Shown piece after piece: positions 16,563 to 26,380 of a stretch of DNA of 64,000 bases (position 1 is its first letter; every line of letters starts with the position of its first letter). The notes under the pieces were generated by a model, which saw only the letters and a list, made by a program, of their open reading frames with translations, searched no databases and was not told where the DNA came from. The stretch comes from Microbacterium sp. CBA3102. GTDB taxonomy: Bacteria > Actinomycetota > Actinomycetes > Actinomycetales > Microbacteriaceae. The stretch lies in the NCBI RefSeq assembly GCF_007954505.1, contig NZ_CP042412.1, forward strand, positions 2,976,001-3,040,000. Reading direction: 5' to 3'. The translations under genes and the position numbers were made by a program.

Positions 16563-17915
16563 GTGTCTGCCACCGAGCCTTCGAAGCCGACTCCCCCCGT
16601 CCCCGGACCACCCGCCGTGCCGATGCCGCGAAAGGCGCCGACGCCGGCCGCCGTCGCGCCCGTCGCCTCGGTGCCGGCCGCATCGTCGACATCCGCCGAA
16701 TGGGGCCGCGTCTCCGACGACGGAACCGTCGAGGTCCGCGAAGGCGACGCCTGGCGCGTCGTCGGACAGTACCCCGACGGCACACCGGAGGAGGCTCTCG
16801 CCTACTTCGTGCGCAAGTTCGACGACATCGCTTTCAAGGTGCACACGCTCGAACAGCGCCATCAGTCCGGTGGCGCATCGGCCGCCGACCTCGTCAAGCA
16901 GGCGGGTCACCTGATCGATGAAGCGACGGATGCCGCCGCGGTCGGCGACCTCGAAGGACTCCGCGACCGCCTGAACGCCCTCACCTCTTCACTGTCCGAG
17001 GCCACCGAGCAGGAGGCACAACAGGCCAAGGCGCTCGTCGACCAGGCGATCGCCGAGCGCACCGCCCTGGTGGAGAAGGCGGAGGCGATCGCCGCCCGCG
17101 ATCTCAGCAAGGTGCAGTGGAAGCAGGTGACCGCCGAGCTCGGGGAACTGTTCGACGCCTGGCAGGCCCAGCAGCAGAACGGCCCTCGTCTGTCGAAGGG
17201 CGTTTCGCAGCAGCTGTGGAAGCGTTTCCGAGACGCACGCGCCGTGGTCGACAAGCAGCGCCGGGCCTTCTACTCGGAGCTCGACGATGCGCACAAGCTC
17301 GCTCGCGACGCGAAGACACGTCTCGTCGAGCGCGCCGAGGCTCTCGCCCCGCGCGGAACCGACGGCATTCCGGCGTACCGCACTCTGCTCGACGAGTGGA
17401 AGGCCGCCGGACGCGCAGGACGCAAGGCGGACGACGCACTCTGGGCCCGGTTCAAGGCTGCAGGCGACGCCCTGTATGCCGCCCGCGCGGAACAATCCGC
17501 CGCCGAGGAAGCCGAGTCCGCGCCGAAGATCGAAGCACGCGAAGCTCTCCTCGAAGAGGCCAAGGCTGTCGCTGACGAGTCGAACATCAAGCGCGCTCGC
17601 GCCCTTCTCACGCGTATCCAGCGGCAGTGGGACGAGATCGGTCGCATTTTCCCCCGCGAGAAGGAGCGTGCTCTCGACGACAAGCTCCGCACCATCGAGC
17701 AGGCGCTCAAGGCCCGCGAGGACGTCGACTGGAAGAAGAACAACCCCGAGACCAAGGCGCGCGCGAACGACATGAGCTCGCAGCTGCTCGAGGCCATCGA
17801 GAAGCTCGAGGCCGAGGTGGCCGCAGCCGAGAAGGCCGGTGACAAGAAGGCCGCGAAGGAAGCGACGGACGCCCTCGAGGCTCGTCGCGCCTGGCTGAGC
17901 GCTCTCGGGGGCTGA
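16563..17915 (+). CDS. DUF349 domain coiled-coil protein
   Basis: 450 residues starting at GTG 16563 with AAGGAG upstream. The first 60 residues are Pro/Ala-rich. Residues about 60-100 hold a conserved GRVSDDGTVEVREGDAWRVVGQYPDG block. The remainder is mostly charged helix with DUF349 repeats (LWKRFRDARAVVDKQRRAF, DALWARFKAAGDALYAAR, IQRQWDEIGRIFPRE). DUF349 proteins are widespread in Actinobacteria; no biochemical function is established to my knowledge. It is monocistronic; a TACTAGGCT sequence at 16504-16512 could be its -10 region. A large inverted repeat lies 37 bases after the stop. Confidence 0.9.
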   Translation: MSATEPSKPTPPVPGPPAVPMPRKAPTPAAVAPVASVPAASSTSAEWGRVSDDGTVEVREGDAWRVVGQYPDGTPEEALAYFVRKFDDIAFKVHTLEQRHQSGGASAADLVKQAGHLIDEATDAAAVGDLEGLRDRLNALTSSLSEATEQEAQQAKALVDQAIAERTALVEKAEAIAARDLSKVQWKQVTAELGELFDAWQAQQQNGPRLSKGVSQQLWKRFRDARAVVDKQRRAFYSELDDAHKLARDAKTRLVERAEALAPRGTDGIPAYRTLLDEWKAAGRAGRKADDALWARFKAAGDALYAARAEQSAAEEAESAPKIEAREALLEEAKAVADESNIKRARALLTRIQRQWDEIGRIFPREKERALDDKLRTIEQALKAREDVDWKKNNPETKARANDMSSQLLEAIEKLEAEVAAAEKAGDKKAAKEATDALEARRAWLSALGG

Positions 17916-17951
17916 TCGGTTTCTCCACAGTTCTCCGCGCCCACGGCGCAG

Positions 17952-17990
17952 GCGGGGTGCAAGACGTCAGACTGACGTCATGCACCCCGC
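17952..17990. repeat. Near-perfect 39-base palindrome covering the start codon of the next gene
   Basis: The left arm is GCGGGGTGCA (17952-17961) plus GACGTCAG (17963-17970). The right arm is CTGACGTC (17972-17979) plus TGCACCCCGC (17981-17990). Eighteen base pairs are interrupted by a single A-A mismatch, with one central base. It sits 37 bases after the DUF349 stop, so it may be its terminator, but it also includes the ATG (17980-17982) of the AbiEi-like gene. It could act as an operator or occlude translation of the downstream gene. Confidence 0.85.
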
Positions 17991-18531
17991 TTTCCTCTAC
18001 TTACCCGGCGAACGTCTGAGCGAGAGCGAGCTCAGCGCCGCACGGATCGACGGCCATGTCGTCGAGGTGGGTGACGCCTACATCCCGGCCGACCTGGTCG
18101 CAGGACCCGACGTCCGCGCGAGCTCGGTGGCCGCGCTCGTCCAGCCGGGCACGGCCGCCTGCACGCAGACGGCCGCATGGATCCACGGCGCCGGAGACGC
18201 TCCCCCGGTCGTTCATCATGTGAGGCGCTGTATCGAACGTCGGATCCGACCGATCACGAGTGCGCGCCTGGTCTTCCACGACACCGTGCTGCCTGACGCC
18301 GATGTCGAGCTGATCGGCGGCGTTCCGGTCTCGACACCGGGGCGCACGATGCTCGACCTCGCCACGACCCTCCATCGCGACCCCCGCGTCCTGGTCTGGA
18401 TGGACCGACTCGCCGTCGCGGCCCCCGGTACTGCGGAGCTGGCTGTCGCCGCGCTGCGCGATCTGCGGAGGGTACCGGGGAGCCGTGTCGGGCTGGCCGC
18501 GCTGGAGCGACTCGCGCTCAGGAGGAGGTGA
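17980..18531 (+). CDS. AbiEi-like antitoxin-family protein, function unproven
   Basis: 183 residues. The segment [19 protein letters not shown] near residue 110 and the preceding VFHDTVLP resemble the C-terminal part of AbiEi-type proteins (type IV antitoxin family, often annotated as transcriptional regulators). No helix-turn-helix is obvious in the first 60 residues. No AbiEii nucleotidyltransferase toxin lies nearby, so this is not a complete toxin-antitoxin pair. The start ATG 17980 lies inside the palindrome, leaving no free Shine-Dalgarno; a GTG around 18067 is an alternative. Its last 14 bases overlap the convergent rel gene. Confidence 0.5.
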   Translation: MHPAFLYLPGERLSESELSAARIDGHVVEVGDAYIPADLVAGPDVRASSVAALVQPGTAACTQTAAWIHGAGDAPPVVHHVRRCIERRIRPITSARLVFHDTVLPDADVELIGGVPVSTPGRTMLDLATTLHRDPRVLVWMDRLAVAAPGTAELAVAALRDLRRVPGSRVGLAALERLALRRR

Positions 18532-20770
18532 CGCGATAGACGTCGTAGACGGCGTCGATACGTCGGACGGCGTTGAGCACGCGGTCCAGGTGCACCGCGT
18601 CACCCATCTCGAACACGAAGCGGCTGAGTGCCAACCGCTCGTCCGTCGTCGTCACCGTGGCGGAGAGGATGTTGACGTGGTGTTCGCTGAGGACACGCGT
18701 CACGTCGGAGAGGAGCCCCGACCGGTCGAGAGCCTCGACCTGGATCTGGACGCGGAACACGCTCTTCGTGGTCGGAGCCCAGGACACCTCGACGAAACGA
18801 TCCTGCTCGGATTCCAACGCCTTCACGTTCACGCAGTCCGCCCGGTGGACCGACACTCCGCTGCCGCGAGTGACGAAGCCGACGATCTGGTCACCGGGCA
18901 CCGGGGTGCAGCACTTCGCGAGCTTCACGAGGATGTCGTTGGCTCCCCGGACGAGCACGCCCGAATCACCGGAACGCGGCTCCCGGCTCGGTACGCTGCG
19001 CGGCAGGTCGATGGCACCGGTCGTCGGGTCGTTCGCCGCCACCAGAGCGGTGACCTTCTCCAGGACCGACTGCGTCGAGACATGACCCTCACCGACGGCG
19101 GCGTAGAGCGCGGAAACGTCTTCGTAGTGCATCCCCCGAGCCACCTCGGCGAAAGAGTCGTGGCTCATCAGACGCTGCAGCGGCAGGTTCTGTCGACGCA
19201 TCGCCCGTGCGATGGCCTCCTTGCCCTGCTCGATCGCTTCCTCGCGGCGCTCTTTCGTGAACCAGCCACGAATCTTGTTGCGGGCGCGCGTGCTCGCGAC
19301 GAACCCGAGCCAATCCTGGCTGGGGCCGGCGTCGGGGTTCTTCGACGTGAAGACCTCGACGACGTCGCCGCTCTTGAGCTCGGACTCCAGCGGCACGAGT
19401 CGGCCGTTGACCTTGGCCCCCATGGTGCGGTGGCCGATCTCAGTGTGGACGGCGTACGCGAAGTCGACCGGAGTGGCACCCGACGGGAGACCGATCACGC
19501 GCCCCTTCGGCGTGAAGACGTACACCTCCTTCGCGCCGATCTCGAAACGCAGGGACTCGAGGAACTCGCCCGGGTCGGCGGTCTCCGCCTGCCAGTCCGA
19601 GATGTGGGCGAGCCACGCCATGTCGGTGTCGGAGGCGCGCACCTCAGTCTTGCCGCCGCCGTTCATCCGCTCCTTGTACATCCAGTGCGCGGCCACTCCG
19701 TACTCGGCCTGCTGGTGCATCTCGTGGGTGCGGATCTGGATCTCGACGGTTCGGCCCGACGGACCGATCACCGTCGTGTGGAGCGACTGGTAGAGGTTGA
19801 ACTTCGGCGTGGCGATGTAGTCCTTGAACCGTCCGGGCAGCGGTGTCCACCGTGCGTGGATCGCGCCGAGGACCGCATAGCAGTCGCGCACGGACGCGAC
19901 GAGCACGCGGATGCCGATCAGATCGTAGATGTCGTCGAACTCCCGGCCGCGGATGACCATCTTCTGGTAGACCGAGTAGAGCTGCTTCGGACGGCCGACG
20001 ACCTTGCCGCGGATGCGGAGGTCGCGCAGGTCTTCGTCGATCTCCTCGACGACCTGGTTCAGGTACTTCTCCCGCTGAGGCGTGCGCTGGGCGATGAGAC
20101 TGTGGATCTCGTTGTAGATCTTCGGGTGCAGGACCGCGAAGGAGAGATCCTCCAGTTCCGACTTGATCGCCTGGATACCGAGTCGATTCGCCAGCGGCGC
20201 GTAGATCTCGAGGGTCTCCTTGGCCTTCTTCGCCGCCTTCTCCGGCGGGACGAAGCCCCAGGTGCGCGCATTGTGCAGGCGGTCGGCGAGCTTGATCAGC
20301 AGGACGCGGATGTCTTTCGACATCGCCACGATCATCTTACGGACGGTCTCCGCCTGGGCGCTCTCACCGTACTTGACCTTGTCGAGTTTGGTGACGCCGT
20401 CGACGAGCATCGCGACCTCGTCGCCGAACTCGGCAGTCAGATCAGTGAGCGCATAGCCCGTGTCCTCGACCGTGTCGTGCAGAAGGGCGGCCGCGATCGC
20501 TCGGGGGCCGAGACCGAGCTCCGCGAGGATCTGAGCGACCGCGAGAGGGTGGGTGATGTACGGCTCACCGCTCTGACGCTTCTGCCCCTCGTGCTTCTCC
20601 TTGGCGACGGCATAGGCCCGCTCGATGACCGAGAAGTCACCCTTGGGGTGGTTCACACGCACCGTACGGATCAGATTGTCGAGGTCGTTGATCCTCGACG
20701 CGCGGGAGAAGATCCTGGGAACCAGTCGTCGCAGACTAGAACCCTGCGTCGACGTCTGCGGTTCCGCCAT
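18518..20770 (-). CDS. rel: Bifunctional (p)ppGpp synthetase/hydrolase Rel
   Basis: 750 residues in the long RSH order. The HD hydrolase comes first ([24 protein letters not shown], about 70-170). The synthetase follows with [13 protein letters not shown] and the GRFKDYI motif; its RFKD residues are those of bifunctional Rel rather than the EFDD-type of RelA. The TGS domain has [23 protein letters not shown], and a C-terminal ACT domain has [18 protein letters not shown]. The start ATG 20768-20770 has GGGAGG upstream; a TTG directly before it is less likely. It is last in the yebC-ruv-yajC-secDF-rel set, an order common in actinobacteria. It controls the stringent response. Confidence 0.95.
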   Translation of the reverse strand: MAEPQTSTQGSSLRRLVPRIFSRASRINDLDNLIRTVRVNHPKGDFSVIERAYAVAKEKHEGQKRQSGEPYITHPLAVAQILAELGLGPRAIAAALLHDTVEDTGYALTDLTAEFGDEVAMLVDGVTKLDKVKYGESAQAETVRKMIVAMSKDIRVLLIKLADRLHNARTWGFVPPEKAAKKAKETLEIYAPLANRLGIQAIKSELEDLSFAVLHPKIYNEIHSLIAQRTPQREKYLNQVVEEIDEDLRDLRIRGKVVGRPKQLYSVYQKMVIRGREFDDIYDLIGIRVLVASVRDCYAVLGAIHARWTPLPGRFKDYIATPKFNLYQSLHTTVIGPSGRTVEIQIRTHEMHQQAEYGVAAHWMYKERMNGGGKTEVRASDTDMAWLAHISDWQAETADPGEFLESLRFEIGAKEVYVFTPKGRVIGLPSGATPVDFAYAVHTEIGHRTMGAKVNGRLVPLESELKSGDVVEVFTSKNPDAGPSQDWLGFVASTRARNKIRGWFTKERREEAIEQGKEAIARAMRRQNLPLQRLMSHDSFAEVARGMHYEDVSALYAAVGEGHVSTQSVLEKVTALVAANDPTTGAIDLPRSVPSREPRSGDSGVLVRGANDILVKLAKCCTPVPGDQIVGFVTRGSGVSVHRADCVNVKALESEQDRFVEVSWAPTTKSVFRVQIQVEALDRSGLLSDVTRVLSEHHVNILSATVTTTDERLALSRFVFEMGDAVHLDRVLNAVRRIDAVYDVYRVTSS

Positions 20771-20838
20771 CAACTCACCTCCCGATCAGTTCATCCTACG
20801 CGTGCTGTGCGGGCCGAGCTCCCGCTGCGGGCAGCCGA

Positions 20839-21828
20839 TCAGGCTTCGACGGACGCCCTGCTGCGGGCGTCGCGGATGCGCGCGTCCCGCTCCTTGAGCT
20901 GCGGCTCGTTCTCGCGGAACAGCGAGTAGAGCGGCGCGGCCACGAACAGCGTCGAGTAGGTGGCCACCAGGATGCCGACGAAGATCGACAGGGAGATGTC
21001 GGTGAGCGATTCCGCACCGAGCCAGAAGGCACCGATGAAGAGCACCGCGCCGACCGGAAGGGCGGCGACGACAGACGTGTTGATCGAGCGCACGAGCGTC
21101 TGGTTCACCGCGAGGTTCACCGACTCACCGAACAAGCGGGCAGACTTCTCCCCGTCCTCCGTCGTGTTCTCTCGAATCTTGTCGAAGACGACGGTGGTGT
21201 CATACAGGGAGTAGGCGAGGATCGTCAGGAAGCCGATCACCGCCGCCGGCGAGATCTCGAATCCGGCCAGGGCGTAGACGCCCACCGTGATCACGAGCAC
21301 GTCGAGCAGACCGATGATCGCCGCGGCCGACATCTTCCACGTGCGGAAGTAGATCGCCAGGATCAGGAAGGTCAAGGCGAGGAAGATCGCGAGACCCCAC
21401 AGTGACTGCTTGGTGACGTTCTCACCCCACGCCGGACCGATGAACGACGACGTGACGTTGGCGGCCTCGACGCCGTAGGCGTCTGCGAGTGCGTCGGCGA
21501 CCTGCTGCGTCTCGGCGGCGCTCATCTGGTCGGTCTGCACGCGGATGTCGGCGCCGTTCACGACGACGACCTTGGTCGAAGCGCCGGGCACGACCGACTG
21601 GACGGCCTCGGTCGCGGCGCCCTGGTCGAGCGTCTCGGGGGCCTGCACCGTGAACTGCGACCCGCCGGTGAACTCGATCGAGAACTGGATGGGACGGAAC
21701 AGCGGAACGAGCGCGGAACCGACCACGAGGGCGATCGCGATGATGAACCAGAGCCGACGCTTGCCGACGAACGGGAAGGAGGTCTTCCCCGAATACAGAT
21801 TGTTGCCGAACTCATTCATGGAAGGCAT
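20839..21828 (-). CDS. secF: Protein-export membrane protein SecF
   Basis: 329 residues with six transmembrane helices: the first near 25-45, the rest clustered from about 140. The SecF signature FTGGSQF follows helix 1, then a periplasmic P4-like domain (about 60-135). AVIGFLTILAYSLYDTTVVFDKIRE and NQTLVRSINTSVVAALPVG are conserved SecF blocks. With SecD it uses the proton motive force to aid late stages of Sec translocation. The secD stop and secF start overlap by one base (TGATG). A shorter start three codons in is possible. Confidence 0.96.
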   Translation of the reverse strand: MPSMNEFGNNLYSGKTSFPFVGKRRLWFIIAIALVVGSALVPLFRPIQFSIEFTGGSQFTVQAPETLDQGAATEAVQSVVPGASTKVVVVNGADIRVQTDQMSAAETQQVADALADAYGVEAANVTSSFIGPAWGENVTKQSLWGLAIFLALTFLILAIYFRTWKMSAAAIIGLLDVLVITVGVYALAGFEISPAAVIGFLTILAYSLYDTTVVFDKIRENTTEDGEKSARLFGESVNLAVNQTLVRSINTSVVAALPVGAVLFIGAFWLGAESLTDISLSIFVGILVATYSTLFVAAPLYSLFRENEPQLKERDARIRDARSRASVEA

Positions 21829-23576
21829 CAGGCGTCTCCCTCACTTCCGGCGTTGGTCTGTCTGTCGCCCGCGAGCGCCTCCGCGCGTTTGCGTTCGGCG
21901 ATGGTCTGTCGACGTTCTGCTTCGCCGCGGGACCGCGAGTTCTTCGCGCCGCGCCCGGCCGAGGCCGTCGAGACCTCCCGGTACTGGGAGCGACTCCGAT
22001 AGACGGCGCCGAGCGCCTCGGGGTCGAGCCCCGACAGCTTGTGTCCCCCGCCGAAGAAGCGCGTGCGGGCGAGCAGTTGCATCACCGGGTGCGTGAAGAT
22101 CACGAAGATGAACACGTCGATCAGCGTCGTGAGTCCGAGCGTGAACGCGAAGCCCTTCACGGTGGCGTCGGCGAGGATGTACAGCACGACAGCGGCGAGG
22201 ACGTTGATCGACTTCGAGATGTAGATCGTCCGCTTCGCGCGACCCCAGCCGTCTTCCACGGCAGCCGTGATGGACTTGCCGTCGCGGAGTTCATCTCGTA
22301 TTCGTTCGAAGTAGACGATGAACGAGTCGGCCGTGAAGCCGATCGAGACGATGAGACCCGCGACACCGGCGAGCGACAGGCGGAAGCCGATGCGCCAGGC
22401 CAGGATGCAGATGATGATGTAGGTCAAGATCGCCATCACCGCGATGGAGGCGATGATCACCGATCCGAGCGCGCGATAGACGATGAGTGAGTAGATCGCG
22501 ACGAGGGCGAGACCGATGAGACCGGCGATCAGACCGATCTGCAGCTGCTGGGTACCGAGCGTCGCGGAGATCGTGTCGGAGCTCTGCACGGTGAAGCTGA
22601 GCGGCAGCGCACCGAACTTGAGCTGATCCGCGAGGGTGGTCGCGGTCTCCTGCGTGAAGCTGCCCGAGATGCTGGGACGTCCGTCGAGGATGACGCCGTT
22701 CATGCGCGGCGCGCTGATCACGTCTCCATCGAGCACGAAGGCGAACTGATCGCGCGGCGAGAGCCCATCGATGCGGTTCTGGTTCAGGCGCGTGCTGACC
22801 TTGCCGAAGGCGTCTCCGCCCTCGCCGTTCATGGTGAGCTGGACGATCCAGGCGCCGGACTGCTGGTCGCGACCGGCGGAAGCGTCGGTGATGGCGGTGC
22901 CGTCGAGCTCGGCCGGACCGAGCAGGAACTTCTGCGTGTCATCCGGCGAGCAGGCGATGACCGGCTCATCCTTCGGCGCCCGGGCCGGGTCGTTGTCGGG
23001 GTTCGCGCAGTCGTATGCCTGGAACTCCGCCGCGAGCTTCTCGGTCACCCAGGAGAGATCGCTCGCATCGGTCGGCGTCGCGGTCGGCGTCGCGTTCAGG
23101 GTGGGATCGGGGCTCGGGAACGGCGTGGAGTTCCCATCCTCCCCGACGAACTCGGTGCCCGCCGCGTTCGTGTAGAGCACGGGCCGAAGCTCGAGCTGTG
23201 CACTCGCCTGAATCCGCTCACGGGTCTGCGCGTCGGCCTCGCCCGGGATCTGGACGACGATGTTCTGCCCGCCCTCGGTCGTGATGTCGGCCTCAGCCAC
23301 ACCTGACGCGTCGACACGTTGCCGGATGATCGCCGCGGCCTGGTCGAGCTGTTCCTGCGTGGGAGCAGCTCCGTCTTCCGTCTCGGCGCTCAGGACGATC
23401 TGGGTGCCGCCCTGGAGGTCCAGCGCGAGCTCGGGCGTCCACGAACTCGCCGGCGCCCCCTCAGCGTCCTTGAAGACGTACACACCGAGCGAGTTGATGC
23501 CGAAGAGCACGCCGGTCACGAGGAGCAGGCCGAGGAGGACCCGCCAGGCGTGACGGACGGGAGAGGATGAAGCCAC
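21828..23576 (-). CDS. secD: Protein-export membrane protein SecD
   Basis: 582 residues from GTG 23574-23576. Transmembrane helix 1 is at about 12-32. The large periplasmic P1 region carries DLQGGTQIVLSAE, then a P/T-rich insert and the ILDGRPSISGSFTQETA block. Five helices follow from about 345, with YSLIVYRALGS and GFTADSFIVYFERIRDE. The tail is charged and Arg-rich with SRSRGEAERRQ. It works with SecF and YajC. No clear Shine-Dalgarno precedes the GTG, so the exact start is uncertain; ATG codons nearby do not give a better N-terminus. Confidence 0.95.
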   Translation of the reverse strand: MASSSPVRHAWRVLLGLLLVTGVLFGINSLGVYVFKDAEGAPASSWTPELALDLQGGTQIVLSAETEDGAAPTQEQLDQAAAIIRQRVDASGVAEADITTEGGQNIVVQIPGEADAQTRERIQASAQLELRPVLYTNAAGTEFVGEDGNSTPFPSPDPTLNATPTATPTDASDLSWVTEKLAAEFQAYDCANPDNDPARAPKDEPVIACSPDDTQKFLLGPAELDGTAITDASAGRDQQSGAWIVQLTMNGEGGDAFGKVSTRLNQNRIDGLSPRDQFAFVLDGDVISAPRMNGVILDGRPSISGSFTQETATTLADQLKFGALPLSFTVQSSDTISATLGTQQLQIGLIAGLIGLALVAIYSLIVYRALGSVIIASIAVMAILTYIIICILAWRIGFRLSLAGVAGLIVSIGFTADSFIVYFERIRDELRDGKSITAAVEDGWGRAKRTIYISKSINVLAAVVLYILADATVKGFAFTLGLTTLIDVFIFVIFTHPVMQLLARTRFFGGGHKLSGLDPEALGAVYRSRSQYREVSTASAGRGAKNSRSRGEAERRQTIAERKRAEALAGDRQTNAGSEGDA

Positions 23577-23631
23577 GTGTGTTCAGCTTTCTGAAAGGAC
23601 GGAGATCCGGCGGGCCGTGTCGGCCGCGGAC

Positions 23632-24033
23632 TTACTTGTCGTCGGCGTCCCGCTCGAGGCGGGCGCGGGTCTCCTCGGGGGTCTCGACCGGAGGCGCGGC
23701 CGGCTCGTCCGCATCCTGCTCCTCGACGGCGTCGACGGGCGTCTCGACGACGGCGTCCTTCGGTTCGACGACGCGCAGGATCGCCTGGCTGTGGACGTCG
23801 ATGATCGTGCCGGGCGCAATCTCGACGAGCGCCGGGGTGTCGAGGTCCTCGGGGTCGTAGGAGACGATCGTGCCGTAGATGCCACCCTGCAGGAGCACCT
23901 TGGCGCCGGGAACGGTCTTGGTCGCCTTCTCCTCCTGCTCGGCCTTCATCTGCTTCGTGCGCTTGCGCGTGTTGAAGATCATGAAGACGAGGAGGACGGC
24001 AAGAAGGCCGAAGAGCAGGAATTCCATGGGCAT
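23632..24033 (-). CDS. yajC: Preprotein translocase subunit YajC
   Basis: 133 residues. One N-terminal transmembrane helix (EFLLFGLLAVLLVFMIF) precedes a basic RKRTKQMKAEQ segment and the compact domain VPGAKVLLQGGIYGTIVSYD typical of YajC. An acidic Pro/Glu tail of about 45 residues follows, longer than in E. coli but usual for actinobacteria. It associates with SecDF and SecYEG. It lies 55 bases upstream of secD on the same strand. An ATG two codons in (24025-24027) could also be used. Confidence 0.93.
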   Translation of the reverse strand: MPMEFLLFGLLAVLLVFMIFNTRKRTKQMKAEQEEKATKTVPGAKVLLQGGIYGTIVSYDPEDLDTPALVEIAPGTIIDVHSQAILRVVEPKDAVVETPVDAVEEQDADEPAAPPVETPEETRARLERDADDK

Positions 24034-24105
24034 GGGGGAAGCGCCTTTCTCAGGTGCACGCTCCAGCCTTTGGGCGCGCGAAGGTATCCGGGAAGTCTTC
24101 AGTGA

Positions 24106-25131
24106 TTATAGGTCATCCAACTTAAGCATCCCGTCCGGATGAGGAACGCCCAGGTGGGTGTATGCGTCGGGCATCGCCACACGGCCGCGCGGAGTCCGGC
24201 CCAGGAAGCCGATGCGCACGAGATACGGCTCGACCACGCTCTCCACGGTCTCGCCCTCTTCTCCGACGGCCACGGCGAGGGTACTCAGGCCGACCGGACC
24301 TCCACGGAAGCGCCGCACGAGGGCATCGAGGACCGCCCGGTCGAGCCGATCGAGGCCGATCGCGTCCACGTCATAGAGCTCCAGCGCCGCCCGCACCTCG
24401 CCGATCGTGGCCGCGCCGTGGCCGTGCACGAGCGCATAGTCCCGGACTCGGCGGAGCAGACGGTTCGCGATACGCGGTGTGCCCCGAGAACGGCGCGCGA
24501 TCTCGGACAGCGAGTCGGTCGGCAGATCGACGCCCAGCACCGCGGCGGAGCGCGCGATGACCTGTTCCAACTCGGACTCCTCGTAGAACTCCAGGTGCCC
24601 CGTGAACCCGAAGCGGTCCCGCAGCGGGTTGGGCAGCAGGCCGGAGCGGGTCGTCGCCCCCACGAGAGTGAACGGCGAGAGCTCGAGCGGGATGCTGGTC
24701 GCGCCCGCGCCCTTCCCGACCATGATGTCGATCCGGTAGTCCTCCATCGCGAGGTAGAGCATCTCTTCCGCCGAGCGGGCCATGCGATGGATCTCGTCGA
24801 TGAAGAGCACTTCCCCCGGGACCAGGCTCGACAGCAGCGCCGCCAGGTCGCCCGCGTGCTGGATCGCGGGGCCGCTCGAGAGACGCAGCGGCCGCTCGCT
24901 CTCGTGCGCGACGATCATCGCGAGGGTCGTCTTCCCGAGCCCCGGCGGGCCCGCCAGAAGGATGTGATCGGCCGGCCGGCTCTGGAGTCGCGCCGCTTCG
25001 AGGAGCAGCTGCAGCTGTCCTCGGACTTTCTGCTGCCCGACGAAATCTCCGAGGCTCGTGGGGCGCAGTGCGCCCTCGATCGCGAGTTCGGTCTCGTCCG
25101 AGGGTTCCGACGCGTCGAGAGGGTCAGACAT
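24106..25131 (-). CDS. ruvB: Holliday junction DNA helicase RuvB
   Basis: 341 residues. AAA+ motor with Walker [10 protein letters not shown], Walker [10 protein letters not shown], the beta-hairpin region [26 protein letters not shown] and the Arg finger block NPLRDRFG. A winged-helix DNA-binding domain is at the C-terminus ([19 protein letters not shown]). It drives branch migration of Holliday junctions with RuvA. The start ATG 25129-25131 overlaps the end of ruvA by 8 bases; the longer open frame upstream reads through ruvA in a non-coding frame. Confidence 0.97.
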   Translation of the reverse strand: MSDPLDASEPSDETELAIEGALRPTSLGDFVGQQKVRGQLQLLLEAARLQSRPADHILLAGPPGLGKTTLAMIVAHESERPLRLSSGPAIQHAGDLAALLSSLVPGEVLFIDEIHRMARSAEEMLYLAMEDYRIDIMVGKGAGATSIPLELSPFTLVGATTRSGLLPNPLRDRFGFTGHLEFYEESELEQVIARSAAVLGVDLPTDSLSEIARRSRGTPRIANRLLRRVRDYALVHGHGAATIGEVRAALELYDVDAIGLDRLDRAVLDALVRRFRGGPVGLSTLAVAVGEEGETVESVVEPYLVRIGFLGRTPRGRVAMPDAYTHLGVPHPDGMLKLDDL

Positions 25132-25744
25132 GCGGCTGGGCTCCCTTCGCCGGGCCCAACAGGGCGAGGGTGCGTCGGAGCAGCGCCGCGACAGATGCAC
25201 GCTCCGCCTCCGTGGCCTCCTCCGCCGTCTGGGCTGCCGCTTCGGTGGCGATCTTCTCCGACCACCCCAAGCCGACCAGGGCGGCGGAGACCTGGGTGAC
25301 GACATCGGTGTTCCCCGCGGCGACGGACGTGGACGGGGCGGCGAACGCCTGCACCTTGCCCGCGAGCTGGAGCACGATGAGCTTGGCCGTCTTCGGCCCG
25401 ATCCCGGAGACACGCCGGAACGGCGCATCGTCCTCGGCGGTGACGGCCTCCGCGATCTGATCGGTGGTGAGGTGCGACAGCACGCCGAGCGCCGACTTCG
25501 GCCCGACTCCGGTCACCCCGATCAGGAGGCCGAAGATCTCGAGTTCGCCGCGGTCCGCGAAGCCGAACAACGACAGGGAGTCCTCTCGCACGATGAGACT
25601 CGTGTGCAGGAGGAGCTTCTCCCCCACCGTGGCGGTGTGCGCGACATCGGCCGGGACGGCGACGGCGAACCCGACCCCGCCCACATCGATGACGACCTGA
25701 TCGGACGTCGCGTGCAGAACGACGCCGTGCAGAGAGGAGATCAT
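25124..25744 (-). CDS. ruvA: Holliday junction DNA helicase subunit RuvA
   Basis: 206 residues. The N-terminal OB fold begins [12 protein letters not shown]. Two helix-hairpin-helix units follow ([19 protein letters not shown] and [16 protein letters not shown]). A flexible acidic/Ala-rich linker leads to the C-terminal UBA-like domain III ([18 protein letters not shown]) that contacts RuvB. The tetramer holds the junction. A hairpin carrying a LexA-like box lies 22-37 bases before the start, so ruvAB may be SOS-inducible apart from ruvC. Confidence 0.96.
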   Translation of the reverse strand: MISSLHGVVLHATSDQVVIDVGGVGFAVAVPADVAHTATVGEKLLLHTSLIVREDSLSLFGFADRGELEIFGLLIGVTGVGPKSALGVLSHLTTDQIAEAVTAEDDAPFRRVSGIGPKTAKLIVLQLAGKVQAFAAPSTSVAAGNTDVVTQVSAALVGLGWSEKIATEAAAQTAEEATEAERASVAALLRRTLALLGPAKGAQPHV

Positions 25745-25765
25745 CGTCTCAGCCTACGGTGTCGC

Positions 25766-25781
25766 TCGTAGCTATGTTCGA
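25766..25781 (-). promoter_or_regulatory. Candidate LexA (SOS) box before ruvA-ruvB
   Basis: The plus strand reads TCGTAG-CTAT-GTTCGA, matching 10 of 12 specified positions of the actinobacterial TCGAAC-n4-GTTCGA LexA site. It sits in the loop region of a perfect 10-bp inverted repeat (GTGTCGCTCG 25759-25768, CGAGCGACAC 25779-25788) that spans the ruvC stop codon (25772-25774). Its position 22 bases upstream of ruvA suits repression. Not proven. Confidence 0.5.
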
Positions 25782-26335
25782 GCGACACGCTCCGCCGCCG
25801 CCCAGGCTCGTTGCGCGGGCGTCAACGCGCTCTGACCGGATGCGGTCGGTCCTCCGCGACGCCAGGCATGACAGAGCGCGATCGCCAGAGCATCCGCCGC
25901 GTCGGCGGGCTGGGGCAGCGCATCCAGACGCAGGATCCGCGCGATCATGGTCTGCACCTGCCGCTTGTCGGCGGCACCGTACCCGGTGACGGCCGCTTTC
26001 ACTTCACTCGGGGTATGCGTGGCGGCCGGCAACCCGGACTCGGACGCGATCAGCAGCGCGACCCCACTGGCCTGCGCCGTGCCCATCACCGTGTGCGTGT
26101 TCTGCTGAGCGAACACCCGCTCGACGGCGACGGCATCGGGCCGGTGCTCAGCGATCACGGCGCGGATCCCTGCGGCGACGATCGCGAGGCGATCACCGAT
26201 CTCCGTATCCAGCGACGATCGGATGACCCCCACGTGCACGAGGGTTCCCCGACGGGAACGGTCGACGTCCACGACACCGACACCGCACCGGGTCAGGCCC
26301 GGGTCGATGCCGAGCACGCGCAGAGAGGAAGCCAC
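25772..26335 (-). CDS. ruvC: Crossover junction endodeoxyribonuclease RuvC
   Basis: 187 residues with an RNase H fold. Catalytic Asp is in LGIDPGLTRCG near the N-terminus, Glu in VAVERVFAQQNTHTVMG, and the C-terminal acidic pair in PADAADALAIALCHAW. It cuts Holliday junctions symmetrically after RuvAB migration. It lies 45 bases downstream of yebC and 27 bases upstream of ruvA; that short gap holds the LexA-like box. Length and motifs are standard. Confidence 0.96.
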   Translation of the reverse strand: MASSLRVLGIDPGLTRCGVGVVDVDRSRRGTLVHVGVIRSSLDTEIGDRLAIVAAGIRAVIAEHRPDAVAVERVFAQQNTHTVMGTAQASGVALLIASESGLPAATHTPSEVKAAVTGYGAADKRQVQTMIARILRLDALPQPADAADALAIALCHAWRRGGPTASGQSALTPAQRAWAAAERVART

Positions 26336-26380
26336 TCCCCCAGGCTAGGCGGCGGAGCGGACACCGCGGGTCCGGCGCGC

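Noticed and set aside
17980-18531. A type IV toxin-antitoxin system at the AbiEi-like gene
   Set aside because: No AbiEii-type nucleotidyltransferase is next to it; only the antitoxin-family resemblance is supported.
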